Of a stretch of 33,159 nucleotides of DNA, positions 7,617 to 15,447 are shown piece after piece. Each line of letters opens with the position of its first letter. The stretch's first letter is position 1. The notes beneath the pieces are model-generated. The model made no database searches, was not told the DNA's origin, and saw only the letters and a program-made list of their open reading frames with translations. A program made the translations under genes and the position numbers. The stretch is taken from positions 1 through 33,159 of the forward strand of contig CALZOH010000002.1 in NCBI GenBank assembly GCA_945827465.1, read 5' to 3'. The DNA is from an uncultured Prevotellaceae bacterium (GTDB lineage: Bacteria; Bacteroidota; Bacteroidia; Bacteroidales; Bacteroidaceae).

Positions 7617-10511
7617 TCACTTCTTCTTCTTCGGTTGTTTATTGAACCGATAGAATATATGTATCATAAAGTAACGAGGAAGAGAATTATGCCATGTTTC
7701 AGTACGTCCTTGAGAATTGAGTACTTGGAATATATTACTAAGATTACCAAAAATATCAAAACCATCTATCATCATGGTAATACCCGGTTTGATGAATGTT
7801 TTGGAAAGACGTGCATTCCAAACAAAATCATTTGTATTGGCATCTGATGTAGCATAACCATAATGACTGTACATGGTTAAATCAGTTGATAACTCCATAT
7901 TCAAAGGCAGTTTTATAATAGCATTTAATCCGTAATTTAGGTCACAAAGAGTATACGAATTAAAGTCCTGACGTGAAGAGGTTACATGGCCAACACCTAC
8001 ATATCCTTTTAAACCTATTGAATGTTTACCTATGCCATGTTTTAATTCTACCTTTTCGGAACCCCACCATGTATTGACTGTACTACGTTGAGGCATGATA
8101 TTTTCAACTTCGGAATTATAATCAACACCATGATTTAATCTTAGTACACTTTCATCTTTAATAACCAATTTGCGTTTCTTATCAAGAGGTGTCCAATGCC
8201 AAATATAAGTATGCAAAGAATAATTGCCATTGATATTCACAGGTTGATAATGACGAATACCGGTTGAACGGTCAAATCTATAAGAATAAGCCAACGCATT
8301 TACTATGGTTGTATAATATTGTTTGATGGTAAAATTACTCTCTTTCTTATCATTTTTATTGGCATAAAGTAATGACACTTCATGATTGGTAGTATTCTTT
8401 AAATCACTATTTCCTTTATAGATGTTAAGCGGATCTGAAGTATTCTCAATATTCAAAAGACTTGTCATGGATGGAGCTGTTTGCTTAACATTATATTCTA
8501 ACCTTAATTCAGTCTTGTTATTCCTATAAAACTGCAATTTTGTCTGAGGTGAAAGAAGTACACTATTACGACGCGTAATACCTGAATAGACATCACCATT
8601 TCCACGGATGTAATTAAGACGGTAGTGATGATAAATTAGGGGTAAATTTATACTGATATCATATCGATTGCGTACATCTTTAGATTCTATTGTTTTACTT
8701 TTATAAAACTGCAGAGTTGCTCCAACATAATTATCTACCTGATGAAGATCATAGCTGTTATCTGTATCAAACAAATGCAATTTGTAATCAATTTCAGAAG
8801 GTAGTACACCTAAAGCATTGTTACTTTCATCTAATTGATCCAGATAATACCGTGAATAAACATGTGTTTTCAGTTCCTGACCGATAATAGGATTAACAAT
8901 AGCATTCATTTCTGTTGTGAAGAAACCGAAATAATTATCTAAACTGTAATTAAGCGTTCGATTGGGCTTATCGTTAATATACATGTTTCTACTTTCTGAA
9001 GCAACTGAAGGTTGCGAAGGATAATTGAGACTATAAAAATCAAATGAATTTGACTTATCTGTAACGTAACTGATATTTCCTTCTAAGCCATAATAATAAC
9101 AACTAGAAACACCTAAATATTTTAAGGATAATTCACTTGAAAGACTATGACCGTCTGACTTGATGTCACGATTATACTTATTGATCATCATATTGCGAAG
9201 AGTAGCACTATTACCATATTGAATGCTGTCGAGTAAGGCTTTACTTTGAATATAATCATAAGGATTGACATTGAAGGTAGAAGACAAACTATTGTTACTC
9301 CGGTCAAAACGTGTATAGCTGAAAGAAGGATCTATTTCTAATCCAGATACCCCGTCAGAATTTCTCAATTCCCATTGATGAGAAGTATTGAAACTAAAAT
9401 TATTATTACGACTATTGAAGCGACTTTTTGAAAATGTACTTCCACCGTCAAGATAAGATTCGGCAGTAGTTTCAGAATAGTTATCGGTATCAATATACGA
9501 CAAGCCGGCATTTCCTTTAAATTTATGAGTAGTATGTTTTGGCTTTATTAGGTAGTCAAAACCTCCCATTTTTTGTGATTGAAGACCATGAGGCATTTTG
9601 TCAGGTGACCAACTGGTATTCTCACCCGGTTTTCGAGTATCATTAAGATTATTGAAATTGGAGTAGATGCCTATCCGTGAAGCATCTGTAAATCGCAAAG
9701 CAAACAAACGGGCAAGATAACGATCTTTAGAACCCATACCCACTTCTGCATTTCCTATATATCCTATAGAATATTGTTTTTTAAGATTCACATCCATCAC
9801 ATAATCTCCCTCAGGTTTCTTGTCTTTTAACATGGAAAAAGAATCCTTGCGATCATAAACCTTGATATTTTTCACCATATATGCCGGTAAGTTTTCAAGG
9901 AGAATTTGATTTTTACCTTTAAAAAAATCTTCACCATTGAGTAGAAGGGCATCCACCTTACGACCATTGACCTTTATCTCACCATTATCATTTAATTCAG
10001 CTCCAGGTATTGACTTAATAAGGTTGTCAAGCATGGAACCCTCAGATAAAACAAAAGCATCAGCATTATACACTAAGGTATCTCCTCTATGATAAAACTT
10101 TATTTTGGTTGCTTTGACAACTACATCGTTAAGTCGATGTTCCTTAGCTATTCGCTTCATGTTTACATTGAAAGCAAAACGCAGCCCTTCTAACTTTTTG
10201 AAAGTCTTTACTTCAACAACCTTTTCTAAATACTCATATCCTTCCTTGTAAAAGCAAAATCTATAAATGCCACCCTCCTTGGGTACTTTGAGATACCAGT
10301 AACCCGATACATTATTAATCGTTAAATCTTCTTCACCTTTACTCTGTGCCACCAAAACGGTATCTTGATAAACAGAAACACTAACATGTTTCAATACTTC
10401 TTGAGTGACATGGTCTTTTGCCATACCATAAAGCAAGTAGTCATTATCTGCTAAAGCCAATATGGGAAGCATAAACAACCACTGAACTAACAAATATCTC
10501 AATCTATTCAT
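7617..10511 (-). CDS. Outer-membrane beta-barrel protein with carboxypeptidase-like regulatory domain
   Basis: A 964-aa exported protein (from MNRLRYLL) with a signal peptide ending near ALAD. Residues about 20-115 look like the beta-sandwich carboxypeptidase-regulatory domain (DYLLYGMAKDHVTQEVL). A plug-like region follows (about 120-220; FYHRGDTLVYNADAFVLSEG, SIPGAELNDNGEIKVNGRKV), then a barrel rich in alternating aromatic strands up to the end. This is the TonB-receptor-like family with a degenerate plug that is abundant in Bacteroidetes; it is not a SusC with a SusD partner. The tail RFNKQPKKKK is nearly repeated in a paralogue at the right edge of the window. Start candidates are TTG 10529, ATG 10520 and ATG 10511; the last puts the signal peptide at the N-terminus. 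It lies just after the DUF2807 gene, probably co-transcribed. The transported ligand is unknown. Confidence 0.87.
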   Translation of the reverse strand: MNRLRYLLVQWLFMLPILALADNDYLLYGMAKDHVTQEVLKHVSVSVYQDTVLVAQSKGEEDLTINNVSGYWYLKVPKEGGIYRFCFYKEGYEYLEKVVEVKTFKKLEGLRFAFNVNMKRIAKEHRLNDVVVKATKIKFYHRGDTLVYNADAFVLSEGSMLDNLIKSIPGAELNDNGEIKVNGRKVDALLLNGEDFFKGKNQILLENLPAYMVKNIKVYDRKDSFSMLKDKKPEGDYVMDVNLKKQYSIGYIGNAEVGMGSKDRYLARLFALRFTDASRIGIYSNFNNLNDTRKPGENTSWSPDKMPHGLQSQKMGGFDYLIKPKHTTHKFKGNAGLSYIDTDNYSETTAESYLDGGSTFSKSRFNSRNNNFSFNTSHQWELRNSDGVSGLEIDPSFSYTRFDRSNNSLSSTFNVNPYDYIQSKALLDSIQYGNSATLRNMMINKYNRDIKSDGHSLSSELSLKYLGVSSCYYYGLEGNISYVTDKSNSFDFYSLNYPSQPSVASESRNMYINDKPNRTLNYSLDNYFGFFTTEMNAIVNPIIGQELKTHVYSRYYLDQLDESNNALGVLPSEIDYKLHLFDTDNSYDLHQVDNYVGATLQFYKSKTIESKDVRNRYDISINLPLIYHHYRLNYIRGNGDVYSGITRRNSVLLSPQTKLQFYRNNKTELRLEYNVKQTAPSMTSLLNIENTSDPLNIYKGNSDLKNTTNHEVSLLYANKNDKKESNFTIKQYYTTIVNALAYSYRFDRSTGIRHYQPVNINGNYSLHTYIWHWTPLDKKRKLVIKDESVLRLNHGVDYNSEVENIMPQRSTVNTWWGSEKVELKHGIGKHSIGLKGYVGVGHVTSSRQDFNSYTLCDLNYGLNAIIKLPLNMELSTDLTMYSHYGYATSDANTNDFVWNARLSKTFIKPGITMMIDGFDIFGNLSNIFQVLNSQGRTETWHNSLPRYFMIHIFYRFNKQPKKKK

Positions 10512-10529
10512 ACTTCCCATACAAGACAA

Positions 10530-11603
10530 TTATTTCTTTATTTTTGAAAGAACATCGCAGTTGAAATTATAACTCGAATACTCCAGATTACTAACGTCCA
10601 GCTTAGATATGCCACTAAGGTCGGCCTTTAAATAATCAGAACTTCCGGATAGTTTAGCAAAGGAAGTACCACCAATTTCCAGTGATCCTTCTTTAATTGT
10701 TCCACCATTTACATGTAATTTTGAAGCACCAGTTACACTGGCTTCCAAACGGTCAACACTGCCTGTTAATTCTACGAAAGAAATACCACTAATTTTCACT
10801 ATCCCTTCTTTAAGTATTTCATTATTTAAATAGAATTTAGAAGAACCGCTGATATCAATATCTAATTGTTCACTGATATCAGTTTTCATTTTAGCCTGAG
10901 ATGTTCCGTCTATGATTCCTTTCATATTATTACATACGCATGTTGCTACTTCCAAACCTGAAATTCCTGTTAGATGAAAGTTGAAGAAATCTGTTTTCAA
11001 CTTCGGAATTTCTATTTTAGAGCAGCCAGAAACATCCATTTTCAAGTTACCTACATTCAATGATCCTTCGGAAGTTATACCAGAACAACCAGAAATATCT
11101 ATTAGCAAATTCTCAGACTGAATGAAATCACCCGTAAAAGACAAATGACTGATACCGGACAATTCCAATTTTTCAACTTTGGGTACACACAAATTGATCA
11201 TAACAGTCTCTTCTGAATTACGATTGACATTAATATTCTTCTCTAAATTTTCCAACCTCAATTCTCCATTAAGATAAGTGACCTTTACTTTAAAATCTTT
11301 CGGTATGTAAACATCTACATGGGGACGGTCGGATTGAGTCATTTCAATATTTGCAATAAAATCGCTATGAAATGATGTGAAATGAGAATCAATCTCAATG
11401 TTCTCTTCTATCATGCCCTCGGTATCGGCTTCTTTGAAATGGAAAGGAACTAATGGTTCCAAGGCGTCTAATGTGTTTTCAAGAGTAAGTTCACCTGATT
11501 TAATCACGATTCCGTCTTCTACGTTTGATTCAACTTTGTTGCTACAGGATATAAAAGAAGAAAGCAACAGAAATGCTAACGCTGATACTGCTTTTGTATT
11601 CAT
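10530..11603 (-). CDS. DUF2807 (GIN domain) repeat lipoprotein
   Basis: A 357-aa lipoprotein: hydrophobic leader and lipobox-like FISC with Cys20. The family is called putative auto-transporter adhesin, head GIN domain; function is not established. From about residue 149 to 333 a short motif of the type (S/T)-G-x-S recurs ten times at near-regular steps of about 20 residues (149, 171, 192, 212, 232, 252, 272, 291, 311, 330). This fits a right-handed beta-helix with one rung per repeat. Tetrads include SGIS, SGCS, TGAS and GGTS. The N-terminal part (30-140) is a less regular beta region. It is transcribed away from the putative oriC, whose left edge is only about 80 nt from the ATG, and its stop is directly followed by the barrel-protein gene. 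Confidence 0.9.
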   Translation of the reverse strand: MNTKAVSALAFLLLSSFISCSNKVESNVEDGIVIKSGELTLENTLDALEPLVPFHFKEADTEGMIEENIEIDSHFTSFHSDFIANIEMTQSDRPHVDVYIPKDFKVKVTYLNGELRLENLEKNINVNRNSEETVMINLCVPKVEKLELSGISHLSFTGDFIQSENLLIDISGCSGITSEGSLNVGNLKMDVSGCSKIEIPKLKTDFFNFHLTGISGLEVATCVCNNMKGIIDGTSQAKMKTDISEQLDIDISGSSKFYLNNEILKEGIVKISGISFVELTGSVDRLEASVTGASKLHVNGGTIKEGSLEIGGTSFAKLSGSSDYLKADLSGISKLDVSNLEYSSYNFNCDVLSKIKK

Positions 11604-11610
11604 ATTAAAA

Positions 11611-11618
11611 CAAATTTA
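11611..11618 (-). promoter_or_regulatory. Possible -7 box for DUF2807
   Basis: Minus-strand TAAATTTG fits TAnnTTTG but lies only 7 nt from the ATG, so a transcript from it would be almost leaderless. No -33 box at the right spacing. Confidence 0.25.
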
Positions 11619-11685
11619 AAAAGGTAATTCTAATAGGTAAACGCAGCAACACATCATTTGTAACATTTATTTCTGACTTTTTTTG

Positions 11686-12149
11686 TTATCAACTGAAGTT
11701 TTCCACTTCACAGCATATAAATCATAAGATCTTTAAAGTTTATAAGTGTTATAATAAAAGAATGTATGAATGTTGTTGATGATAGTCGGTGGAAAGTGGG
11801 AAAATTTTTCGTCAATAATATTTGGTCATGAACATATCAACTTTGGAGTTGGAATTATCCACTGAAAATTAACTACTGGATAATGTTTGCCAAATGATTG
11901 AAAAAATAATATTTATAGGAGCAGTAAGATGAAGTTTTCCACTGTTTGTTGAAAACTTTCAGGTGAAGAAATAAAGTGGGATGATAGTTGTTGATAACTC
12001 CGGGATAGTTGTGGAAAAAGAGTAGAAAAGAGGCGTGGAAAAGTTGAAATCTATGTTTCTTTTTCTATTGAATTTATGGAATAGTTTTCAGCAGGGTATT
12101 CCACTTGTTTTACGCAGTTGTAAGGAATGTTATCAACGGGTTTTCCACT
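11686..12149. other. Putative chromosomal replication origin (oriC), DnaA-box cluster
   Basis: This part of an 880-bp intergenic gap holds many 9-mers close to the DnaA box TTATCCACA. Plus strand: TTATCAACT 11686, TTTTCCACT 11699, TTATCCACT 11855, TTTTCCACT 11935, TATTCCACT 12097, TTATCAACG 12130, TTTTCCACT 12141. Minus strand: TTTTCAACA 11947-11955, TTATCAACA 11989-11997, TTTTCCACA 12010-12018, TTTTCCACG 12034-12042. A weaker ATATCAACT is at 11834. The cluster begins and ends with the same composite, TTATCAAC closely followed by TTTTCCACT. AT-rich stretches at about 11713-11770 and 11895-11930 could serve as unwinding elements. Genes diverge on either side, and sampled rows suggest that plus-strand GC skew changes sign here. 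The call is inferred; the boxes are directly visible. Confidence 0.8.
11713..11770. other. AT-rich candidate DNA unwinding element
   Basis: Strongly A+T-rich run containing TTTATAAGTGTTATAATAAA, immediately after the first DnaA-box pair. Placement beside boxes is what is expected of an unwinding element; a second AT-rich run at 11895-11930 is an alternative. Confidence 0.4.
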
Positions 12150-12178
12150 GATTTTTGAAATTAGGTATTTCTATTTAG

Positions 12179-12295
12179 AATTATTTGCTGCTTTATGAGC
12201 GGATTGAAGAGCGTGAACTACTCAACAATCCGGAAGTACTGATTAGAGACGAAATTATATGTCTCTTGGGAAAATCATCCTTCATGTGTGAATAA
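12179..12295 (+). pseudogene. Possible coding remnant without start codon
   Basis: A 38-codon open stretch reads like protein (LLYERIEERELLNNPEVLIR, then DEIICLLGKSSF) and ends in TAA. A stop codon directly precedes it, and there is no usable ATG. It may be the tail of a decayed gene between oriC and the MFS locus, or chance. I do not recognise the family. Confidence 0.25.
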
Positions 12296-12438
12296 ACGAA
12301 CCTTTTACGTCATCTCCGGAAGAGGATTTGCAGATATAGGGGTATCCTTAATTTGAAGACGATAGAAATAACGTCAATGTTGTCTGTCTTTACGCAGATT
12401 TCCGTGATTTCAAAGAAAATTATTTAGGACACTATTGC

Positions 12439-12469
12439 TTGTTTATATAATTAAATTGACGTACATTTG
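12439..12469 (+). promoter_or_regulatory. Promoter for the small ORF-MFS-AGE-lipoprotein locus
   Basis: TTG (12439-12441) and TACATTTG (12462-12469) are spaced by 20 nt, fitting the Bacteroidetes -33/-7 pattern. The first ATG follows 16 nt after the -7 box. Confidence 0.6.
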
Positions 12470-12485
12470 CATACACTCATTATAT

Positions 12486-12734
12486 ATGAAAAGTGTTTAT
12501 TACTTGTTTTGTTTGATCGGTTTGCTTTTGTCTACTATTTCCAGAGTTGAAGGTATCTGTAAATGTTTTATCAATGAAAGTAGTGCAAATAGTATCGTTT
12601 TTGGCATTCAAGTAAATTTGTATGGGAATAAATACTTTGATTGTGAAGAATATGATTGTTTGGTAGGAATATTGATGGTAGCTAATAGAAATACGATAAA
12701 TAGTGGTTTTCAAAGGTCTGCTTACATTCTATGA
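12486..12734 (+). CDS. Small exported protein of unknown function
   Basis: An 82-aa reading frame, starting at the first ATG after a good promoter. Residues 1-23 (MKSVYYLFCLIGLLLSTISR and on) look like a signal peptide. The rest is short, has four cysteines (in ICKCF and DCEEYDC) and matches no family I know. It may be a genuine small secreted protein, the truncated N-terminus of a lost enzyme, or part of an untranslated leader for the MFS gene 79 nt downstream. A longer TTG start at 12435 is rejected because it lies upstream of the -7 box. Confidence 0.45.
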   Translation: MKSVYYLFCLIGLLLSTISRVEGICKCFINESSANSIVFGIQVNLYGNKYFDCEEYDCLVGILMVANRNTINSGFQRSAYIL

Positions 12735-12813
12735 GTATGTAAACTGAATATTTCCAAGTAGATCATTTATACGATAATATAGAGAATACTTTAATAAATT
12801 CAATTTAATAGGT

Positions 12814-14229
12814 ATGCAATCGAATATAAATTTTTCTTATATGCTGTTTTTGTCTGTAGTGGCAGCATTGGGCGGTTTCTTGTTTGGGTATGATACAGCT
12901 GTTATATCAGGGACTACTTCTCAAGTAGCGCAAATCTTTCATTTGGATACATTGCAACAAGGTTGGTATGTAGGTTGTGCTTTGATAGGTTCTATAGCTG
13001 GTGTTTTGCTTTCCGGTATATTAAGTGATAGATTAGGACGAAAACTGACCATGATTTTGGCGGCAATTATGTTTTCAGCATCTGCTATAGGTTGCGCCTT
13101 TTGTGCAGATTTCAATCAATTAGTTTTATATCGTATTATTGGAGGTGTAGGTATAGGTGTTGTATCAATCGTTTCACCTTTGTATATTTCTGAAGTTTCC
13201 GTAGCTCAATATAGAGGACGATTGGTAAGTCTTTATCAGTTGGCAATAACAGTTGGATTTTTGGGAGCATATTTAATGAATTATCAATTGTTGTCATGGT
13301 CGAATAGTAGTGCCGTAGTCACTGATGGTTGGATAAATCGTATTTTTGTTTCAGAAGTGTGGCGAGGAATGTTGGGTATGGAAACCCTTCCTGCTTTATT
13401 CTTTTTCTTGATCATATTCTTTATTCCTGAAAGTCCTCGTTGGCTGATTGTTCGGGGAAATGATTCACGTGCAACCAGCATATTGGAGCATATATATGGT
13501 TCTTTCAAAGAAGCAACTTTACGGTTAAATGAAACAAAAAGTCTATTACAGACTTCGTCAATGGCTCAATCGGAATGGCGTTTACTTCTCCAGCCCGGCA
13601 TAAGAAAAGCCGTAGCTATTGGTGCTGGTATAGCTATTTTAGGACAGTTTATGGGTGTTAATGCAGTTCTTTATTATGGCCCTTCTATTTTTGAAAATGC
13701 CGGATTGTCGAGTGGAGACTCTTTGTTTTATCAAATAATAATAGGTTTGGTGAATACACTTACCACCGTATTGGCACTATTTATTATTGATAGAGTAGGA
13801 CGAAAAAAATTGGTATATTACGGTGTATCGGGAATGATTATAGCTTTATGTTGTATTTCATTCTATTTTACTTTTGGTGAAATTTTGAACATTCCTTCTT
13901 GGGTGTTATTGTTTTTCTTTTTGGCTTACGTATTCTGTTGTGCCGTTTCTATCTGTGCAGTCATTTTTGTATTGCTTAGTGAAATGTATCCGACTAAAGT
14001 ACGTGGCTTGGCCATGTCTATTGCTGGATTTGCTTTGTGGATAGGTACGTATTTGATAGGTCAGTTAACCCCTTGGTTGCTTCAGAATCTTACTCCTGCC
14101 GGAACTTTCCTTTTATTTGCAGGTATGTGTATACCTTATATACTTATAGTATGGAAGTTAATACCCGAAACTACGGGTAAATCATTAGAGGAAATAGAAA
14201 GGTATTGGACCAAATCAGAGAATATTTAA
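12814..14229 (+). CDS. MFS sugar transporter (sugar porter family, XylE-like)
   Basis: A 471-aa inner-membrane symporter-type transporter with about 12 hydrophobic helices. Family marks: GGFLFGYDTAVISG in helix 1 (about 20-33), SDRLGRKLT between helices 2 and 3, an RGRLVSLYQ motif, PESPRWL at the end of the first half (about 207-213), DRVGRKKL in the second half, and PETTGKSLEEIE at the C-terminus. These are hallmarks of proton-linked hexose or pentose porters. It is followed 33 nt later by an AGE-family epimerase, so the cargo may be an amino sugar or another sugar that needs 2-epimerisation; this is inference from context. Codon and base composition are AT-rich like the next two genes. Confidence 0.93.
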   Translation: MQSNINFSYMLFLSVVAALGGFLFGYDTAVISGTTSQVAQIFHLDTLQQGWYVGCALIGSIAGVLLSGILSDRLGRKLTMILAAIMFSASAIGCAFCADFNQLVLYRIIGGVGIGVVSIVSPLYISEVSVAQYRGRLVSLYQLAITVGFLGAYLMNYQLLSWSNSSAVVTDGWINRIFVSEVWRGMLGMETLPALFFFLIIFFIPESPRWLIVRGNDSRATSILEHIYGSFKEATLRLNETKSLLQTSSMAQSEWRLLLQPGIRKAVAIGAGIAILGQFMGVNAVLYYGPSIFENAGLSSGDSLFYQIIIGLVNTLTTVLALFIIDRVGRKKLVYYGVSGMIIALCCISFYFTFGEILNIPSWVLLFFFLAYVFCCAVSICAVIFVLLSEMYPTKVRGLAMSIAGFALWIGTYLIGQLTPWLLQNLTPAGTFLLFAGMCIPYILIVWKLIPETTGKSLEEIERYWTKSENI

Positions 14230-14262
14230 TAATAAGCTTATATTAATTTATAACAAGATAGT

Positions 14263-15438
14263 ATGAAGGACTTTAATAAATTAGCAGAACAGTATAAAAA
14301 CGAGTTGCTGAATAGTGTTTTACCTTTTTGGTTGAAAAACTCCCAAGATAAAGAGTTTGGTGGTTATTATACTTGCTTACGTCAGGATGGCAGTGTATTT
14401 GATACCGATAAATTTATTTGGCTGCAAGGGCGCGAAGTTTGGTTGTTTTCTATGCTTTACAACAAAGTAGAAAAACGTCAAGAATGGTTGGATTGCGCCA
14501 TTCAAGGTGGGGAATTTTTGAAAAAGTATGGCCATGATGGAAATTATAATTGGTATTTCTCTCTTGACCGTCAGGGGAATCCTTTGGTAGAACCTTATAA
14601 CATATTCTCTTATACATTTGCAACTATGGCATTTGGTCAATTGAGTTTGGCTACGGGTAACCAAGAATATGCTGAGATAGCTAAAAAAACATTTGATATT
14701 ATATTGTCTAAAGTAGACAATCCGAAAGGGAAGTGGAACAAATTACATTCGGGTACTCGTAACTTAAAAGGTTTTGCTTTACCTATGATTCTATGTAATC
14801 TTGCTTTGGAAATAGAACATTTGTTGGATGAGGATTATTTGGTGAAGACAATGGATACTTGTATTCACGAAGTAATGGAGGTCTTTCTTCGTCCGGAATT
14901 GGGAGGTATCATTGTGGAAAACGTGAATGCCGACAATAGTTTAGTTGATTGTTTTGAAGGTCGTCAGGTTACTCCGGGACATGCTATCGAGGCGATGTGG
15001 TTTATTATGGATTTAGGTAAGCGTCTGAATCGCCCGGCATTGATTGAAAAAGCAAAAGATACAGCTTTGACAATGTTAGAATATGGTTGGGATAAAGAAT
15101 TTGGTGGCATATATTACTTTATGGATCGTAATGGTAATCCTCCTCAGCAGTTGGAATGGGATCAGAAGTTGTGGTGGGTACATATAGAAACTCTTATTTC
15201 CATGCTGAAAGGTTATCAACTTACAGGTGACCAGCGTTGCCTGGATTGGTTTGAGAAGGTACATCATTATACGTGGGAACATTTTAAGGATAAAGAATAT
15301 CCCGAATGGTTTGGTTACTTGAACCGTCGTGGAGAAATACTTCTTCCTTTAAAAGGTGGTAAGTGGAAAGGTTGTTTTCACGTACCAAGAGGCTTGTATC
15401 AATGCTGGATAACATTAGAAGCAATTAGCAAGCGATAA
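14263..15438 (+). CDS. N-acylglucosamine 2-epimerase (AGE/RnBP family)
   Basis: Predicted cytoplasmic enzyme interconverting N-acetylmannosamine and N-acetylglucosamine. The 391-aa protein aligns along its whole length with my memory of mammalian renin-binding protein: DKFIWLQGREVWLFSMLY (about 46-63), TPGHAIEAMWF (His240), QLEWDQKLWWVHIETLI (His307), EYPEWFGYLNRRGE and WKGCFHVPRGLYQ (His373). The histidines correspond to the conserved, partly catalytic positions of AGE enzymes in an (alpha/alpha)6 barrel. Cellobiose/mannobiose 2-epimerases are relatives but differ in these blocks. In Bacteroides, an enzyme of this type (NanE) works in sialic acid use beside a neuraminate lyase; no lyase is present here, so the pathway is open. 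It begins 33 nt after the MFS gene. Confidence 0.9.
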   Translation: MKDFNKLAEQYKNELLNSVLPFWLKNSQDKEFGGYYTCLRQDGSVFDTDKFIWLQGREVWLFSMLYNKVEKRQEWLDCAIQGGEFLKKYGHDGNYNWYFSLDRQGNPLVEPYNIFSYTFATMAFGQLSLATGNQEYAEIAKKTFDIILSKVDNPKGKWNKLHSGTRNLKGFALPMILCNLALEIEHLLDEDYLVKTMDTCIHEVMEVFLRPELGGIIVENVNADNSLVDCFEGRQVTPGHAIEAMWFIMDLGKRLNRPALIEKAKDTALTMLEYGWDKEFGGIYYFMDRNGNPPQQLEWDQKLWWVHIETLISMLKGYQLTGDQRCLDWFEKVHHYTWEHFKDKEYPEWFGYLNRRGEILLPLKGGKWKGCFHVPRGLYQCWITLEAISKR

Positions 15439-15447
15439 AACGATATT

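Noticed and set aside
7617..11603. SusC/SusD polysaccharide utilisation pair
   Set aside because: The barrel protein lacks SusC-type features and the neighbour is a DUF2807 solenoid, not a SusD.
11640..12430. parS or plasmid-type iteron origin
   Set aside because: No GTTTCACGTGAAAC-like site and no equal-length iterons were seen; the boxes are DnaA-like and on both strands, and flanking genes are chromosomal housekeeping genes.
12814..15438. nan (sialic acid) operon
   Set aside because: No neuraminate lyase, sialidase or esterase is present; only a porter and an AGE-type epimerase are shared with it.
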